Positions 53,701 through 60,469 of a stretch of DNA of 61,374 nt are shown here, in pieces (within the stretch, counting starts at the first letter, position 1; each line of letters starts with the position of its first letter). The position numbers and the translations under genes were made by a program. The DNA is taken from contig PBDU01000028.1 of NCBI GenBank assembly GCA_002718195.1, forward strand, positions 1 through 61,374. The letters run 5' to 3'. Origin of the DNA: Methanobacteriota archaeon (GTDB taxonomy: Archaea > Thermoplasmatota > Poseidoniia > Poseidoniales > Poseidoniaceae). A model generated the notes under the pieces. It did not search any database and was not told the DNA's origin. It saw only the letters and a list, made by a program, of their open reading frames with translations.

Positions 53701-55635
53701 GGCGAATCAGCAGTCTTCTCGATATCTGTAAGAAATACAGGCAATACCCCTGCTCAATATTCTCTTTCGTGTACTCCTGAGTTAGATGGCTGGCAGGTAA
53801 TGCTTGGTGGTTCCAATTCATCGAGCTTGGAATTTGAGCCTTTGAACATTCTTGAGTACCTCCCAATGGCGATTACAATAGTTGTTCCACCTGTGAATGA
53901 TGGTGCGCCAGCCGCAGATTCTACTGGAACAGTATCTTGTACTGTGACCTCCAAAAAAGATTCATCCTTCTCTTATCAAGAAGTAGTCAGCATACTCGTT
54001 TTGGAACAACCAAATTTCGAAACTCTGCTGAAAAATGGTGAAATAAATATCCCTGCCTCTACAGAGTACCCTGATCTTAGTGTTGATTCAGGTGATTTGT
54101 TAAATCTAACACTAGAGGTTTCTAACACTGGAAATACTCCCATTGATCTTGAAGTAAGTATTCAGCCATCTGATCCAACTTGGGCCTTTGAAATGAATTA
54201 CGATGGAGAAAGACAATCCCAGAGATTCGATATATCAATCCTGCCGGGAGAGGTTGAAACTGTTGACATAACATTTAGTGTTCCAGCAGTTGCTTCTGAG
54301 GGTGATTCTAACATGTACAATATTAGAATCGAAAGGAATGCTCAGGATTTCAAGACCAATAACACAAGGTTGACCGTTCGAGATGAAATTTCATTCGATG
54401 TTGGACCAGTAGGGGACGGAATTTTAGAATCTCGAATCAGCGATCAATTTTCATTTGGTGAGGTAGAGATTACAAACACCGGAAACGTTCCTCTTTCCCT
54501 TACATGGACTCATAGTCTTTCACCTGACGGTTGGCAAATAGGATACTCAAATCCAGTTACATGGTTAGAACCTAGGCAGGTTGAAATTGTTCAAATCGGT
54601 GTTATTCCGCCTGCGAATCAACAGACCACAGATAATGCATTTACAGTTCGTATAGATGTCCTTGGTACTAATGCAGCAAGGGAATACAGAGACTCAACCA
54701 ACCTTACTGTAGCTGTCGTAGATTCTGCGTGGTCTAATTTGTCAGCAGTGGATGATTCAATTAGACCGTTTAAATCGGTAAATAGAGGTGATGAGGTTTC
54801 TATGGATTTACTACTCAGAAACGATGGGAATATGCCCTTGGATGCAACACTAATCACTAGTATTGTTTCTTCAGATGGAGATGTTGTAGATGACTGGACG
54901 GTTAGTTGCTCTGTTCAAGATATTGAGTCTTTAGAAATTGGTTCAAGTCAAACGATTACTGTACTTGCTTCACCTGCATCCGATGCTAAAATTGGTAATC
55001 ACGAAATTATTGTTCAAGTATTGAATGGAGAGGAAGTTATTGGAGAAGCAAGACTAGAAGCATCAGTGTCGCTGCAAAATTCCGGTGGAGGTATCTTTGC
55101 TATACTTCCACCTTGGCTATCTATAACTCTTTCATCTGTAGTCTTAATTGGACTTGCAGTAGTTGCCTTGAGGTTGAGGAAGAGCGGGGATGCTTTGGAT
55201 CGAGGAGAAGAATTGGTGCCGCCTAATGCCCACGTAACAGCTGATTTATCTGGTGAGCGAAGGAAAAGTGCATTAGATATCGGAAATTCAGTTAACGAAC
55301 AGTCTAGTGGTTCGGTCTCGCAAGACGAAATTGCGGCTGCTCTAGCTCAAAGTCTTGAACCTCTTCCTTCTTTACCGGGCCAAATACCAGACGGAAGACC
55401 ACCAGGGATGAAGTCCAATGTTCCAGCAGGAAAACCCCCTGCAGGTTCTCCGCCGAAGGTTTTGCCTCCATTGGGCAAACCATCTGTGGCTGCTGTTCCA
55501 ACTCCTTTGCCTGTTCAAACTCAACAAGTAACTCCATCAGTGCCGCCTTTGCCTGCACAAGGCTTACCTGCCGGTTGGACAATTGAGCAATGGAATCATT
55601 ACGGATGGGAATGGATTAAAAGAAACCAAAGTTAA
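50731..55635 (+). CDS. Giant subtilase (S8) with adhesive modules and GWTxEQW tail
   Basis: About 1,634 residues; the ATG at 50731 (MSHFRSFSMTILLLLV) starts the signal peptide, while a TTG at 50695 would extend it. The S8 protease triad is Asp278 in ITDTGLD, His313 in SGHGTHVA and Ser501 in SGSSQATAVAGG. At the oxyanion-hole position VGDQGANG has Asp412 where the family usually has Asn. The exterior beyond about 700 carries CARDB/NEW3-like modules (DLTLEVSNTGNTPIDLE-type strands, recurring NTGNTP and NTGNVP). A membrane helix, WLSITLSSVVLIGLAVVAL, precedes a Pro-rich cytosolic tail that ends in GLPAGWTIEQWNHYGWEW, the same end as in the protein at 19961. It is a likely cell-bound exoprotease for protein breakdown in sea water. 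Confidence 0.88.
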   Translation: MSHFRSFSMTILLLLVTISPFAFAVDNQPNEVGPQEHELEAEWNVIEHESIIASSLKPSSGIIHLEAGSFDPTYSQYPFFSPSLNVDDDYQTTGFAIIQLHERNGLILDYLSEKYDFDVLEHLSEESWIIRLSEHNKEISHFEDSAIRWIGPFTPDARISIELSMSTLVEGTSIDLIPSPDLSEAGLNSIVVDLLNNGADMAWCGYTQCQFTVGSLDSQEILNLKTSLAMDSRILFSDIANQYRVHNSVAAGYIGLNAIQNGANFTLNGSGETIAITDTGLDRDHPDLNQTRIAGVFTNFGLDPSFADSNSGHGTHVAITVLGDGSGDSNSIGIAPEANLVMYALEHDPTGVFGRQGSIYDLLVDAEQRTARISVNAWGANGGFGEYTSDSRSVDTYVSDNGDLVPLFSVGDQGANGDVAPPSTAKNVISVGASDPVTQSVANFSSYGYTKDGRIKPDLVAPGVGICSGRAEEANNINGQSCGTGAHSNGNDLYMSLSGSSQATAVAGGATALVREYIREEVGISSPSASLVKAVMINGAKDIGNADIPNPSEGWGEINLEQTIMPMHNGNDLTTFINDGPELNPGYSILYSFDIDPSSGLDATLVWSDKAGSSSSSQSESKLVNDLDLILVAPDGTEYLGNVFSNGFSQTGGSSDNVNNVERVRIAPSTSLQSGEWLMKISHRGGEAQDFSVVLVGDAAYQPKVDLAVFESSISLSTDNPLKDDLFSLTISWINQGTLQSGSYRVMLEDLTTSEILYNASRAPLGAGNLDSVSMIKSFSTTGDHELRLRIDVDNQVTEMNDIVSGTDNNIISKTIEVSALGVRVIPLNEAGNEPSTPEELSQVATQHLDVANSSSLTVPLHLKHEGTGNQSIKLTSSPVQVLHPTIPGLLLAPDDQWTVSFSQEGPFTLGEQGGGNDILALSLVLDDISADLEADVPRYAKAGTYVVDLKAEYFSQPFVSHSQRITIVVDELNAVQVVAAGTNGLEAEPGESAVFSISVRNTGNTPAQYSLSCTPELDGWQVMLGGSNSSSLEFEPLNILEYLPMAITIVVPPVNDGAPAADSTGTVSCTVTSKKDSSFSYQEVVSILVLEQPNFETLLKNGEINIPASTEYPDLSVDSGDLLNLTLEVSNTGNTPIDLEVSIQPSDPTWAFEMNYDGERQSQRFDISILPGEVETVDITFSVPAVASEGDSNMYNIRIERNAQDFKTNNTRLTVRDEISFDVGPVGDGILESRISDQFSFGEVEITNTGNVPLSLTWTHSLSPDGWQIGYSNPVTWLEPRQVEIVQIGVIPPANQQTTDNAFTVRIDVLGTNAAREYRDSTNLTVAVVDSAWSNLSAVDDSIRPFKSVNRGDEVSMDLLLRNDGNMPLDATLITSIVSSDGDVVDDWTVSCSVQDIESLEIGSSQTITVLASPASDAKIGNHEIIVQVLNGEEVIGEARLEASVSLQNSGGGIFAILPPWLSITLSSVVLIGLAVVALRLRKSGDALDRGEELVPPNAHVTADLSGERRKSALDIGNSVNEQSSGSVSQDEIAAALAQSLEPLPSLPGQIPDGRPPGMKSNVPAGKPPAGSPPKVLPPLGKPSVAAVPTPLPVQTQQVTPSVPPLPAQGLPAGWTIEQWNHYGWEWIKRNQS

Positions 55636-55676
55636 GACTTGGATTAGTTTCAAATCATAAACATCTTGGCGGATGT

Positions 55677-56303
55677 ATGAGCAGTATTGTCTTATTTGGT
55701 CCCCCTGGTGCTGGAAAAGGTACGCAAGCTGAAAGAATAATGCAACACACAGGTATGCCACAAGTATCCACCGGTGATATGCTTAGAGCCGCTCTAAAAG
55801 CAGGAACATCCGTAGGTTTAGAGGCTAAGAAATACATGGATGCAGGACAACTTGTCCCTGATGAAGTGATAATCGCTCTCATCGAAGACAGGATAGAACA
55901 ACCTGATGCAGCCAATGGAGTAATGTTTGATGGTTTTCCTAGAACGATTCCTCAAGCAGAAGCCTTGGCAAAAATCACCGAGGTTTCCCACGTAATTTCC
56001 ATTGAAGTTCCGGATGAAGAAATTGTTGACAGAATAACGGGAAGGTTTTCTTGTGCAAATTGTGGTATGGTTTTCCACGATAAATTCAATCCACTACCTG
56101 TAGATGGATGTCCAGGTGGAGAATTCGAAGAAAAGAGAAGAGCTGATGATAATGAGCATACTGTTCGTTCTAGATTGAATACTTATCACGAACAAACAAG
56201 TCCTCTTGCCCAGTGGTATGGTGAAAGGGGAATCTTGCACTCAATCGATGGAAATAGAGCTATTGATCTGGTTACTGTTGATATTATTGATGCATTAAAT
56301 TGA
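55677..56303 (+). CDS. adk: Adenylate kinase, bacterial-like long type
   Basis: A 208-residue adenylate kinase. The P-loop GPPGAGKGT is at 8-16; STGDMLRAAL and FDGFPRT give the AMP-binding residues; the LID domain opens with GRFSCANCGMVFH and has a third Cys in DGCPGG, where bacterial zinc-type enzymes have four ligands. RRADDNEHTVRSRL is the conserved Arg/Asp stretch after the LID. It interconverts ATP, AMP and ADP. Many archaea instead have the distinct trimeric AdkA, so this form probably came from bacteria. It heads a small RNA-related cluster with Rnp4 and a YhbY-like gene close behind. Confidence 0.93.
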   Translation: MSSIVLFGPPGAGKGTQAERIMQHTGMPQVSTGDMLRAALKAGTSVGLEAKKYMDAGQLVPDEVIIALIEDRIEQPDAANGVMFDGFPRTIPQAEALAKITEVSHVISIEVPDEEIVDRITGRFSCANCGMVFHDKFNPLPVDGCPGGEFEEKRRADDNEHTVRSRLNTYHEQTSPLAQWYGERGILHSIDGNRAIDLVTVDIIDALN

Positions 56304-56313
56304 GTGATGCTTG

Positions 56314-56673
56314 ATGGGCCGAAAGAGAGGTTCTAAAAAAGTAAAGAAAATGAGGCTTGAAAACTCAAAATTTGCTATTAACGAATTACAAAAAATCCTA
56401 GTTGAGCCCCATAATCACTCAGAGCAGTTGCTCAACTCGACTAGTTTGCATATTCGTAAACAATCCATGAAGAGTAAGATATCTCTTGACAAATCCACTA
56501 AATTATTAATTTGCAAAGGGTGCTTCAGAGCATTGCTACCGTATAAAGACACGAGGGTGAGGGTAAGAGATGGGATGTTGATTACCACTTGTCTAAAATG
56601 CGGAACTATTCATAGAAACGGCGGTGGACCTAAGTTCCACAAAATCAAACGAAAAGAGCAACTTGAAAAATAG
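56314..56673 (+). CDS. rnp4: RNase P protein component 4 (Rpp21/Rnp4)
   Basis: A 119-residue protein beginning MGRKRGSKKVKKMR at ATG 56314. It has a basic helical first half and a C-terminal zinc ribbon with CxxC pairs, LLICKGCFRALLP and TTCLKCGTIHR, as in Rpr2/Rpp21-type subunits. With Rpp29 it binds the specificity part of RNase P RNA, which matures the 5' ends of tRNAs. The Cys spacing fits the archaeal family. A TTG codon precedes the ATG by three bases but the ATG fits the family. It is eight bases behind adk. Confidence 0.88.
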   Translation: MGRKRGSKKVKKMRLENSKFAINELQKILVEPHNHSEQLLNSTSLHIRKQSMKSKISLDKSTKLLICKGCFRALLPYKDTRVRVRDGMLITTCLKCGTIHRNGGGPKFHKIKRKEQLEK

Positions 56674-56684
56674 GATGCGTTGGG

Positions 56685-56693
56685 GGAGGTGAT
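56685..56693 (+). promoter_or_regulatory. Strong Shine-Dalgarno site before the YhbY-like gene
   Basis: GGAGGTGAT lies five bases before the ATG at 56699 and is fully complementary to the usual archaeal 16S rRNA tail. It fixes the start. Most genes in this window have no such strong site, so translation here is likely boosted. Confidence 0.7.
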
Positions 56694-56698
56694 GAAGC

Positions 56699-56962
56699 AT
56701 GTCTGAAGTACCTGATAATATCAAAAAACTTGCATCATCCAGAGATTTTGATGTTTCTGTTAGGATAGGAAAATCCGGTATTACACCTGCTCTGATTGAG
56801 GAAGTTAAATCCCAACTAAATAAGAAAAATCTTGTAAAGATTAAGGCTAATAAGGGGCTATTTGAAAAAGGAGACATGAAAGATGTTTGGACGTACATAA
56901 GTTCAGAAACAAGTTCAACAGTAGTCCTAGCACGCGGTAATGTAGCAGTTTTATGGAAGTAA
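56699..56962 (+). CDS. YhbY/CRM-domain RNA-binding protein
   Basis: An 87-residue single CRM (CRS1/YhbY) domain: IKKLASSRDFDVSVRIGKSG, ITPALIEEVKSQLNKKNLVKIKAN, and VVLARGNVAVLW. The usual RNA-binding loop GxxG appears as IGKSGIT. YhbY-type proteins bind precursor ribosomal RNA and the large subunit. Its place next to the RNase P subunit Rnp4 is common in archaea. It starts after a strong SD site and stands at the end of the adk cluster. Confidence 0.88.
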   Translation: MSEVPDNIKKLASSRDFDVSVRIGKSGITPALIEEVKSQLNKKNLVKIKANKGLFEKGDMKDVWTYISSETSSTVVLARGNVAVLWK

Positions 56963-57012
56963 AGCGATTTTAATGCACAATACCCAAAAAGGGTCGACAT
57001 TTGGGATGGTTA

Positions 57013-58743
57013 ATGTTGACTAACTTTAGATGGAATTCTGGTCTTAGAAGTAAATCAAGTTTGATTGCTCTAGGCTTAGTTATCTTTTGTGGCACTATGA
57101 TTTTTGCTGGCAATTCTCTAGCTGGGGGAAGCGGAGGTGGACCCAATGATATTCATTTAACAATCACAATTGCAGAAGGCTCACAGTCTGTCGCTATATT
57201 GGTTGGTCTTGCGATTTTAATTGGTGTTTACGTTCTAATTATCACAGAAGTGGTTCATAGGACCCTTGCTGCAGCAATCGGTGGATTCTTAGCAATGATG
57301 GCACTAAACTACTATTCACAAGAGGATGTTCTGAATATCATAGCTGTTGCCTCAATGATAGATTGGGAAACTATTGGTCTATTGTTAGGTATGATGGTTA
57401 TGGTTGGTGTTATGTCTCACACTGGGATTTTTGAATGGTTTGCGATTCAAGCCTACAAAAGATCAGGTGGAGAAGTTTGGACACTTGTAGTGATACTTTG
57501 TGTCGTAACAGCCGTGTTATCCGCATTCTTAGATAATGTAACTACTATGTTACTATTGACTCCAGTTACTATACAGTTGGCTAAAGTGCTGGACTTGAAA
57601 CCTATTCCGATTTTGATAGCTGAGGTACTCTTCTCAAATATCGGTGGAGCAGCAACCATGATTGGTGATCCACCAAATATTATGATTGGCGCTGGTTTAA
57701 GTCCGGCTGCAATTCAATCAAAAGGCTATCCTGATTTAGCAGACTCCGGTGTGACATTCCTTGATTTCATTACTGAAATGGGTCCGGGTATTTTGATGTG
57801 CGTTGTACCATCTTTCATGCTAATTAAGTGGCTTTACAGAGATGAATTCATCGGAACTAGGGAGAGGGACGTAACCGAGTTAGAGAAAAAATACGGAATA
57901 AAAGACCCTCAAGGACTGAAGGTTAGTGGATTTATTCTTGGATTAGTAATAGTTGGGTTCTTTACTCACCCGATAACTCACATTGCAGTTTCCTACATTG
58001 CCCTAGGTGGTGCAGTAATTATGTTACTGGCAACTAACAGGCATGAATTAGAGGAACCACTTGAACACGTTGAATGGACAACATTGCTATTCTTTGCTGG
58101 TCTATTTGTAATGGTTCATTCACTACAGTATATTGGAGTAATTGACGCAATAGGAGTAAGAGTCATCTCCTTGATAGAAAACTTCACAGACCCAACAATA
58201 CAAATGGCTATGGCTATTATCATCGTTCTCTGGGTTAGTGCGGTAGCTAGCGCATTTATCGATAATATTCCCTACACAGCCACTATGATACCGATAGTTT
58301 TGCAAATATCTGAAACTACCGGACTCGAACTTGAGCCTATAATCTGGGCTTTAGCTTTCGGTGCTTGCTTAGGAGGGAATGGTACTTTGATCGGAGCATC
58401 TGCTAACGTAGTTACTGCTGGAATGTCAGAAGAAGCGGGCTATCCAATATCTTTCAATGAATTTTTCAAAGCAGGTTTCCCAGTAATGATCCTTACAACA
58501 TTCATTGTATCCATATATATGCTATTGGTGTATGTAATTGGTGCAGATGGTGGAGAATTGTGGGTTAAATTAATTTTGATCGGAATAACAGTTATTTCCA
58601 TCATGTTGGCAGTCTCCAGAGGTAAGTCGAAAGGTCAAACCATTGCTGAAACATTCGGTGAAAGTGGACTTGAAGAAACCGTTGGAGCTGTAAAGGACAT
58701 TGTTGAGAAAGTTAAGGGCAAGGGTATTGATAGCGAAGAATGA
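57013..58743 (+). CDS. ArsB/NhaD-superfamily transporter
   Basis: About 576 residues with roughly 12 membrane helices; the first signal-like helix (IALGLVIFCGTMIFAG) is followed by a glycine-rich loop. The sequence has family features of the ion transporter superfamily: DWETIGLLLGMMVMVGVMSHTGI, then SAFLDNVTTMLLLTPVT and the motif IGDPPNIMIG, and in the second half SAFIDNIPYTATMIPIV and GGNGTLIGASANVV. The two repeats with D-N-x-x-T are the substrate-binding halves. NhaD members exchange sodium and protons, and ArsB members export arsenite; sodium-proton antiport is likely in a marine cell, but the substrate cannot be told. ATG at 57013 was chosen; a TTG at 57001 would add four residues. Confidence 0.88.
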   Translation: MLTNFRWNSGLRSKSSLIALGLVIFCGTMIFAGNSLAGGSGGGPNDIHLTITIAEGSQSVAILVGLAILIGVYVLIITEVVHRTLAAAIGGFLAMMALNYYSQEDVLNIIAVASMIDWETIGLLLGMMVMVGVMSHTGIFEWFAIQAYKRSGGEVWTLVVILCVVTAVLSAFLDNVTTMLLLTPVTIQLAKVLDLKPIPILIAEVLFSNIGGAATMIGDPPNIMIGAGLSPAAIQSKGYPDLADSGVTFLDFITEMGPGILMCVVPSFMLIKWLYRDEFIGTRERDVTELEKKYGIKDPQGLKVSGFILGLVIVGFFTHPITHIAVSYIALGGAVIMLLATNRHELEEPLEHVEWTTLLFFAGLFVMVHSLQYIGVIDAIGVRVISLIENFTDPTIQMAMAIIIVLWVSAVASAFIDNIPYTATMIPIVLQISETTGLELEPIIWALAFGACLGGNGTLIGASANVVTAGMSEEAGYPISFNEFFKAGFPVMILTTFIVSIYMLLVYVIGADGGELWVKLILIGITVISIMLAVSRGKSKGQTIAETFGESGLEETVGAVKDIVEKVKGKGIDSEE

Positions 58744-58803
58744 TTGTTCATCTTTCCGTTCGATTAAAATGCTTTGCTGATTTGCGAAGATTGAGGCAAA
58801 TCA

Positions 58804-60117
58804 ATGAATGAGTGTTCTGTTTGTGGTGTTCTGTCCATAGGCGTGGATGTTTGTCCTGCATGTGGTTCAAGAATTCACAAGGCAGTTGCCATCGAAGAAT
58901 CGAATTCTAATCTTGGTGATTTACCTGGATTGAGCGATGCAATGGTCTCTTGGAGAGAAGTTGTTCCAGACCATGAGTTGCCGTCTGAAGCAGAAATGAA
59001 TGAACTCTCCAATGCTGGTTTACCTTTTTCGTATCAAGGTGAATCAAATCAATTTGATGAAGCCCTACCATTTGGAATCGGTAGTAACTCAGGAGGCGTA
59101 CCATATGAACTTGAAAAGAAAGCACCTGTTGATCTGGTTAATTCAAGCAAAGAAGGTAAAGTCGAAGGAAAACCTCCTTCTGAAAACCAAGCAAAAACGC
59201 ATCCTAATCAAGATGCTGAGGTATCTGAAACTGACTTAGAGATTAACGATATCGAGTATGTCGTTGAAGTATCAGAACAGAAACTTAACGATACTTCAAA
59301 ATCAAAACAGACTCCTAAGCAACATCAGGATTTGCATTCTGCGGTTGAGCAAATTCCAGAGGATATTGAAGTTGTAGAATCCTCTCCAATCGAGGTTGAT
59401 GATGCCCCTGCGTTATGGTCCATACACGCACAACCAGTTGATATGGAACAGCTTAACGATGAGCTTGAATCCATAGTTGAATATCAGCACAAAGATGAAG
59501 AGGACGTGATTGTATACAACCATGCGATTGAAGAAAAGGAAAATGTTGAGATTGAAGAGCAAAACCAAATTTCCTCTTTTACACTCTATCCAACAAGGGC
59601 ACAGCCTGTGACTTTAGTCGACGAATCTCAGACAGAAATTCTCACATCGGCATTTCAATCTCTTGGAATTGGTGATTGGGTAAATGCAGCACGTTATTTC
59701 CAACTAATTATAGCCAAGCAGCCAAATGATCCTGCGGTGATGAACAACTACGGATTGTCCTTGATGGAGAGGGCGTTCGAGATGGAGTTGTCCGATGATC
59801 CAACCGCTGCAGACAAGGCATTTGCACAGTACAAATCCGCAATTTTAGTTCTTAGAGAGGCAGCTAAGTTGGACACAGAAAATATGGACTATCTATACAA
59901 TCTATCTCACGCTTTGCTTCTCAGTGGAAGAGAAGAGAAAACGATAGAACTGGTTAAAAGAATAAAATCAATTGAAGGTGACACTCCTGACACTAGTGTG
60001 TTGATGGCTGCATGTTTGTTCAATCAAGGGCTCTTTGATTTGGCTAAGAGAGAAATATTGCCGTTTTCTAATTTAGAAATTGTCGCACAAAATCTTTCGG
60101 CAATTCCTTCGATTTAA
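58804..60117 (+). CDS. Zinc-ribbon and TPR-like protein
   Basis: A 437-residue cytosolic protein. It opens with a zinc ribbon, CSVCGVLSIGVDVCPACG (two CxxC knuckles, residues 4-21), followed by about 260 residues of acidic, probably disordered sequence rich in Glu, Gln and Ser. The end, about 275-430, is helical and TPR-like: FQSLGIGDWVNAARYFQLII, NDPAVMNNYGLSLMERAFEM, KAFAQYKSAILVLREAAKLD and MDYLYNLSHALLLSGREEK. Such proteins usually act as scaffolds. No enzyme motif is visible. It is the last gene before the rRNA locus. Confidence 0.7.
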   Translation: MNECSVCGVLSIGVDVCPACGSRIHKAVAIEESNSNLGDLPGLSDAMVSWREVVPDHELPSEAEMNELSNAGLPFSYQGESNQFDEALPFGIGSNSGGVPYELEKKAPVDLVNSSKEGKVEGKPPSENQAKTHPNQDAEVSETDLEINDIEYVVEVSEQKLNDTSKSKQTPKQHQDLHSAVEQIPEDIEVVESSPIEVDDAPALWSIHAQPVDMEQLNDELESIVEYQHKDEEDVIVYNHAIEEKENVEIEEQNQISSFTLYPTRAQPVTLVDESQTEILTSAFQSLGIGDWVNAARYFQLIIAKQPNDPAVMNNYGLSLMERAFEMELSDDPTAADKAFAQYKSAILVLREAAKLDTENMDYLYNLSHALLLSGREEKTIELVKRIKSIEGDTPDTSVLMAACLFNQGLFDLAKREILPFSNLEIVAQNLSAIPSI

Positions 60118-60123
60118 TTGTAA

Positions 60124-60180
60124 TTTTCCAGCATTTTTCCGAGTGTAAAAAATACATATTTTTATCTAAATTTTTGAGAA
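60124..60180 (+). terminator. T-rich stretch, probable archaeal terminator
   Basis: Four or more runs of four to five T follow the stop codon at 60117 (TTTTCC, ATTTTTCC, ATTTTTATC, AATTTTTGAG). Archaeal RNA polymerase stops on such runs without a hairpin. It would separate the protein gene from the rRNA unit. Confidence 0.5.
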
Positions 60181-60191
60181 ATTTTCATCTA

Positions 60192-60199
60192 TTAAAATA
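60192..60199 (+). promoter_or_regulatory. Putative TATA box of the 23S rRNA unit
   Basis: TTAAAATA at 60192-60199 is the best box A candidate in the AT-rich gap. It would place the start of transcription near 60222-60228, right before the GC-rich leader at 60233. Confidence 0.45.
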
Positions 60200-60232
60200 A
60201 GACTCTATGAGCCGATTCAATGTAGTATTTTT

Positions 60233-60469
60233 CACCCCATATCTCCCGTTGCTATACCGATGTCTTGATATATGGGGGGTAGGTCGGGGGGTTGCTCAAG
60301 CACTTCGTTATGTTCGGCATAGCGGGGTGAGCAAGCACCTCACCATGTTTTGCATGGTGGGGGAAGGGCTGAGGAGTGCCATCCCTCGGGGAGATGGTGT
60401 TCTGTGGAAGCCACATTGGCATGACTCGATAGCGAAGGGTAACTCGCATGGTGCGAACTGCACATATGT
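60233..60469 (+). ncRNA. GC-rich structured 23S rRNA leader (possible separate RNA)
   Basis: About 240 bases that are far richer in G and C than the neighbouring sequence and hold a chain of hairpins: CCCCATAT (60235-60242) with ATATGGGG (60270-60277), TTGCTCA (60292-60298) with TGAGCAA (60328-60334), CACCATG (60341-60347) with CATGGTG (60353-60359), CCATC (60379-60383) with GATGG (60393-60397), TGTGG (60403-60407) with CCACA (60411-60415), and CGCA/TGCG near 60445-60455. A protein is unlikely because the open frames here have no codon bias of the genome. The simplest reading is the precursor leader before mature 23S rRNA. SRP RNA was considered because of the stretch GGTCGGGGGGTT, but its conserved helix 8 is not seen. 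Confidence 0.5.

Noticed and set aside
60233..60469. SRP (7S) RNA
   Set aside because: A stretch similar to the archaeal 7S 5' region was seen, but the conserved GGAAGG/AGCAGC helix 8 core is missing.
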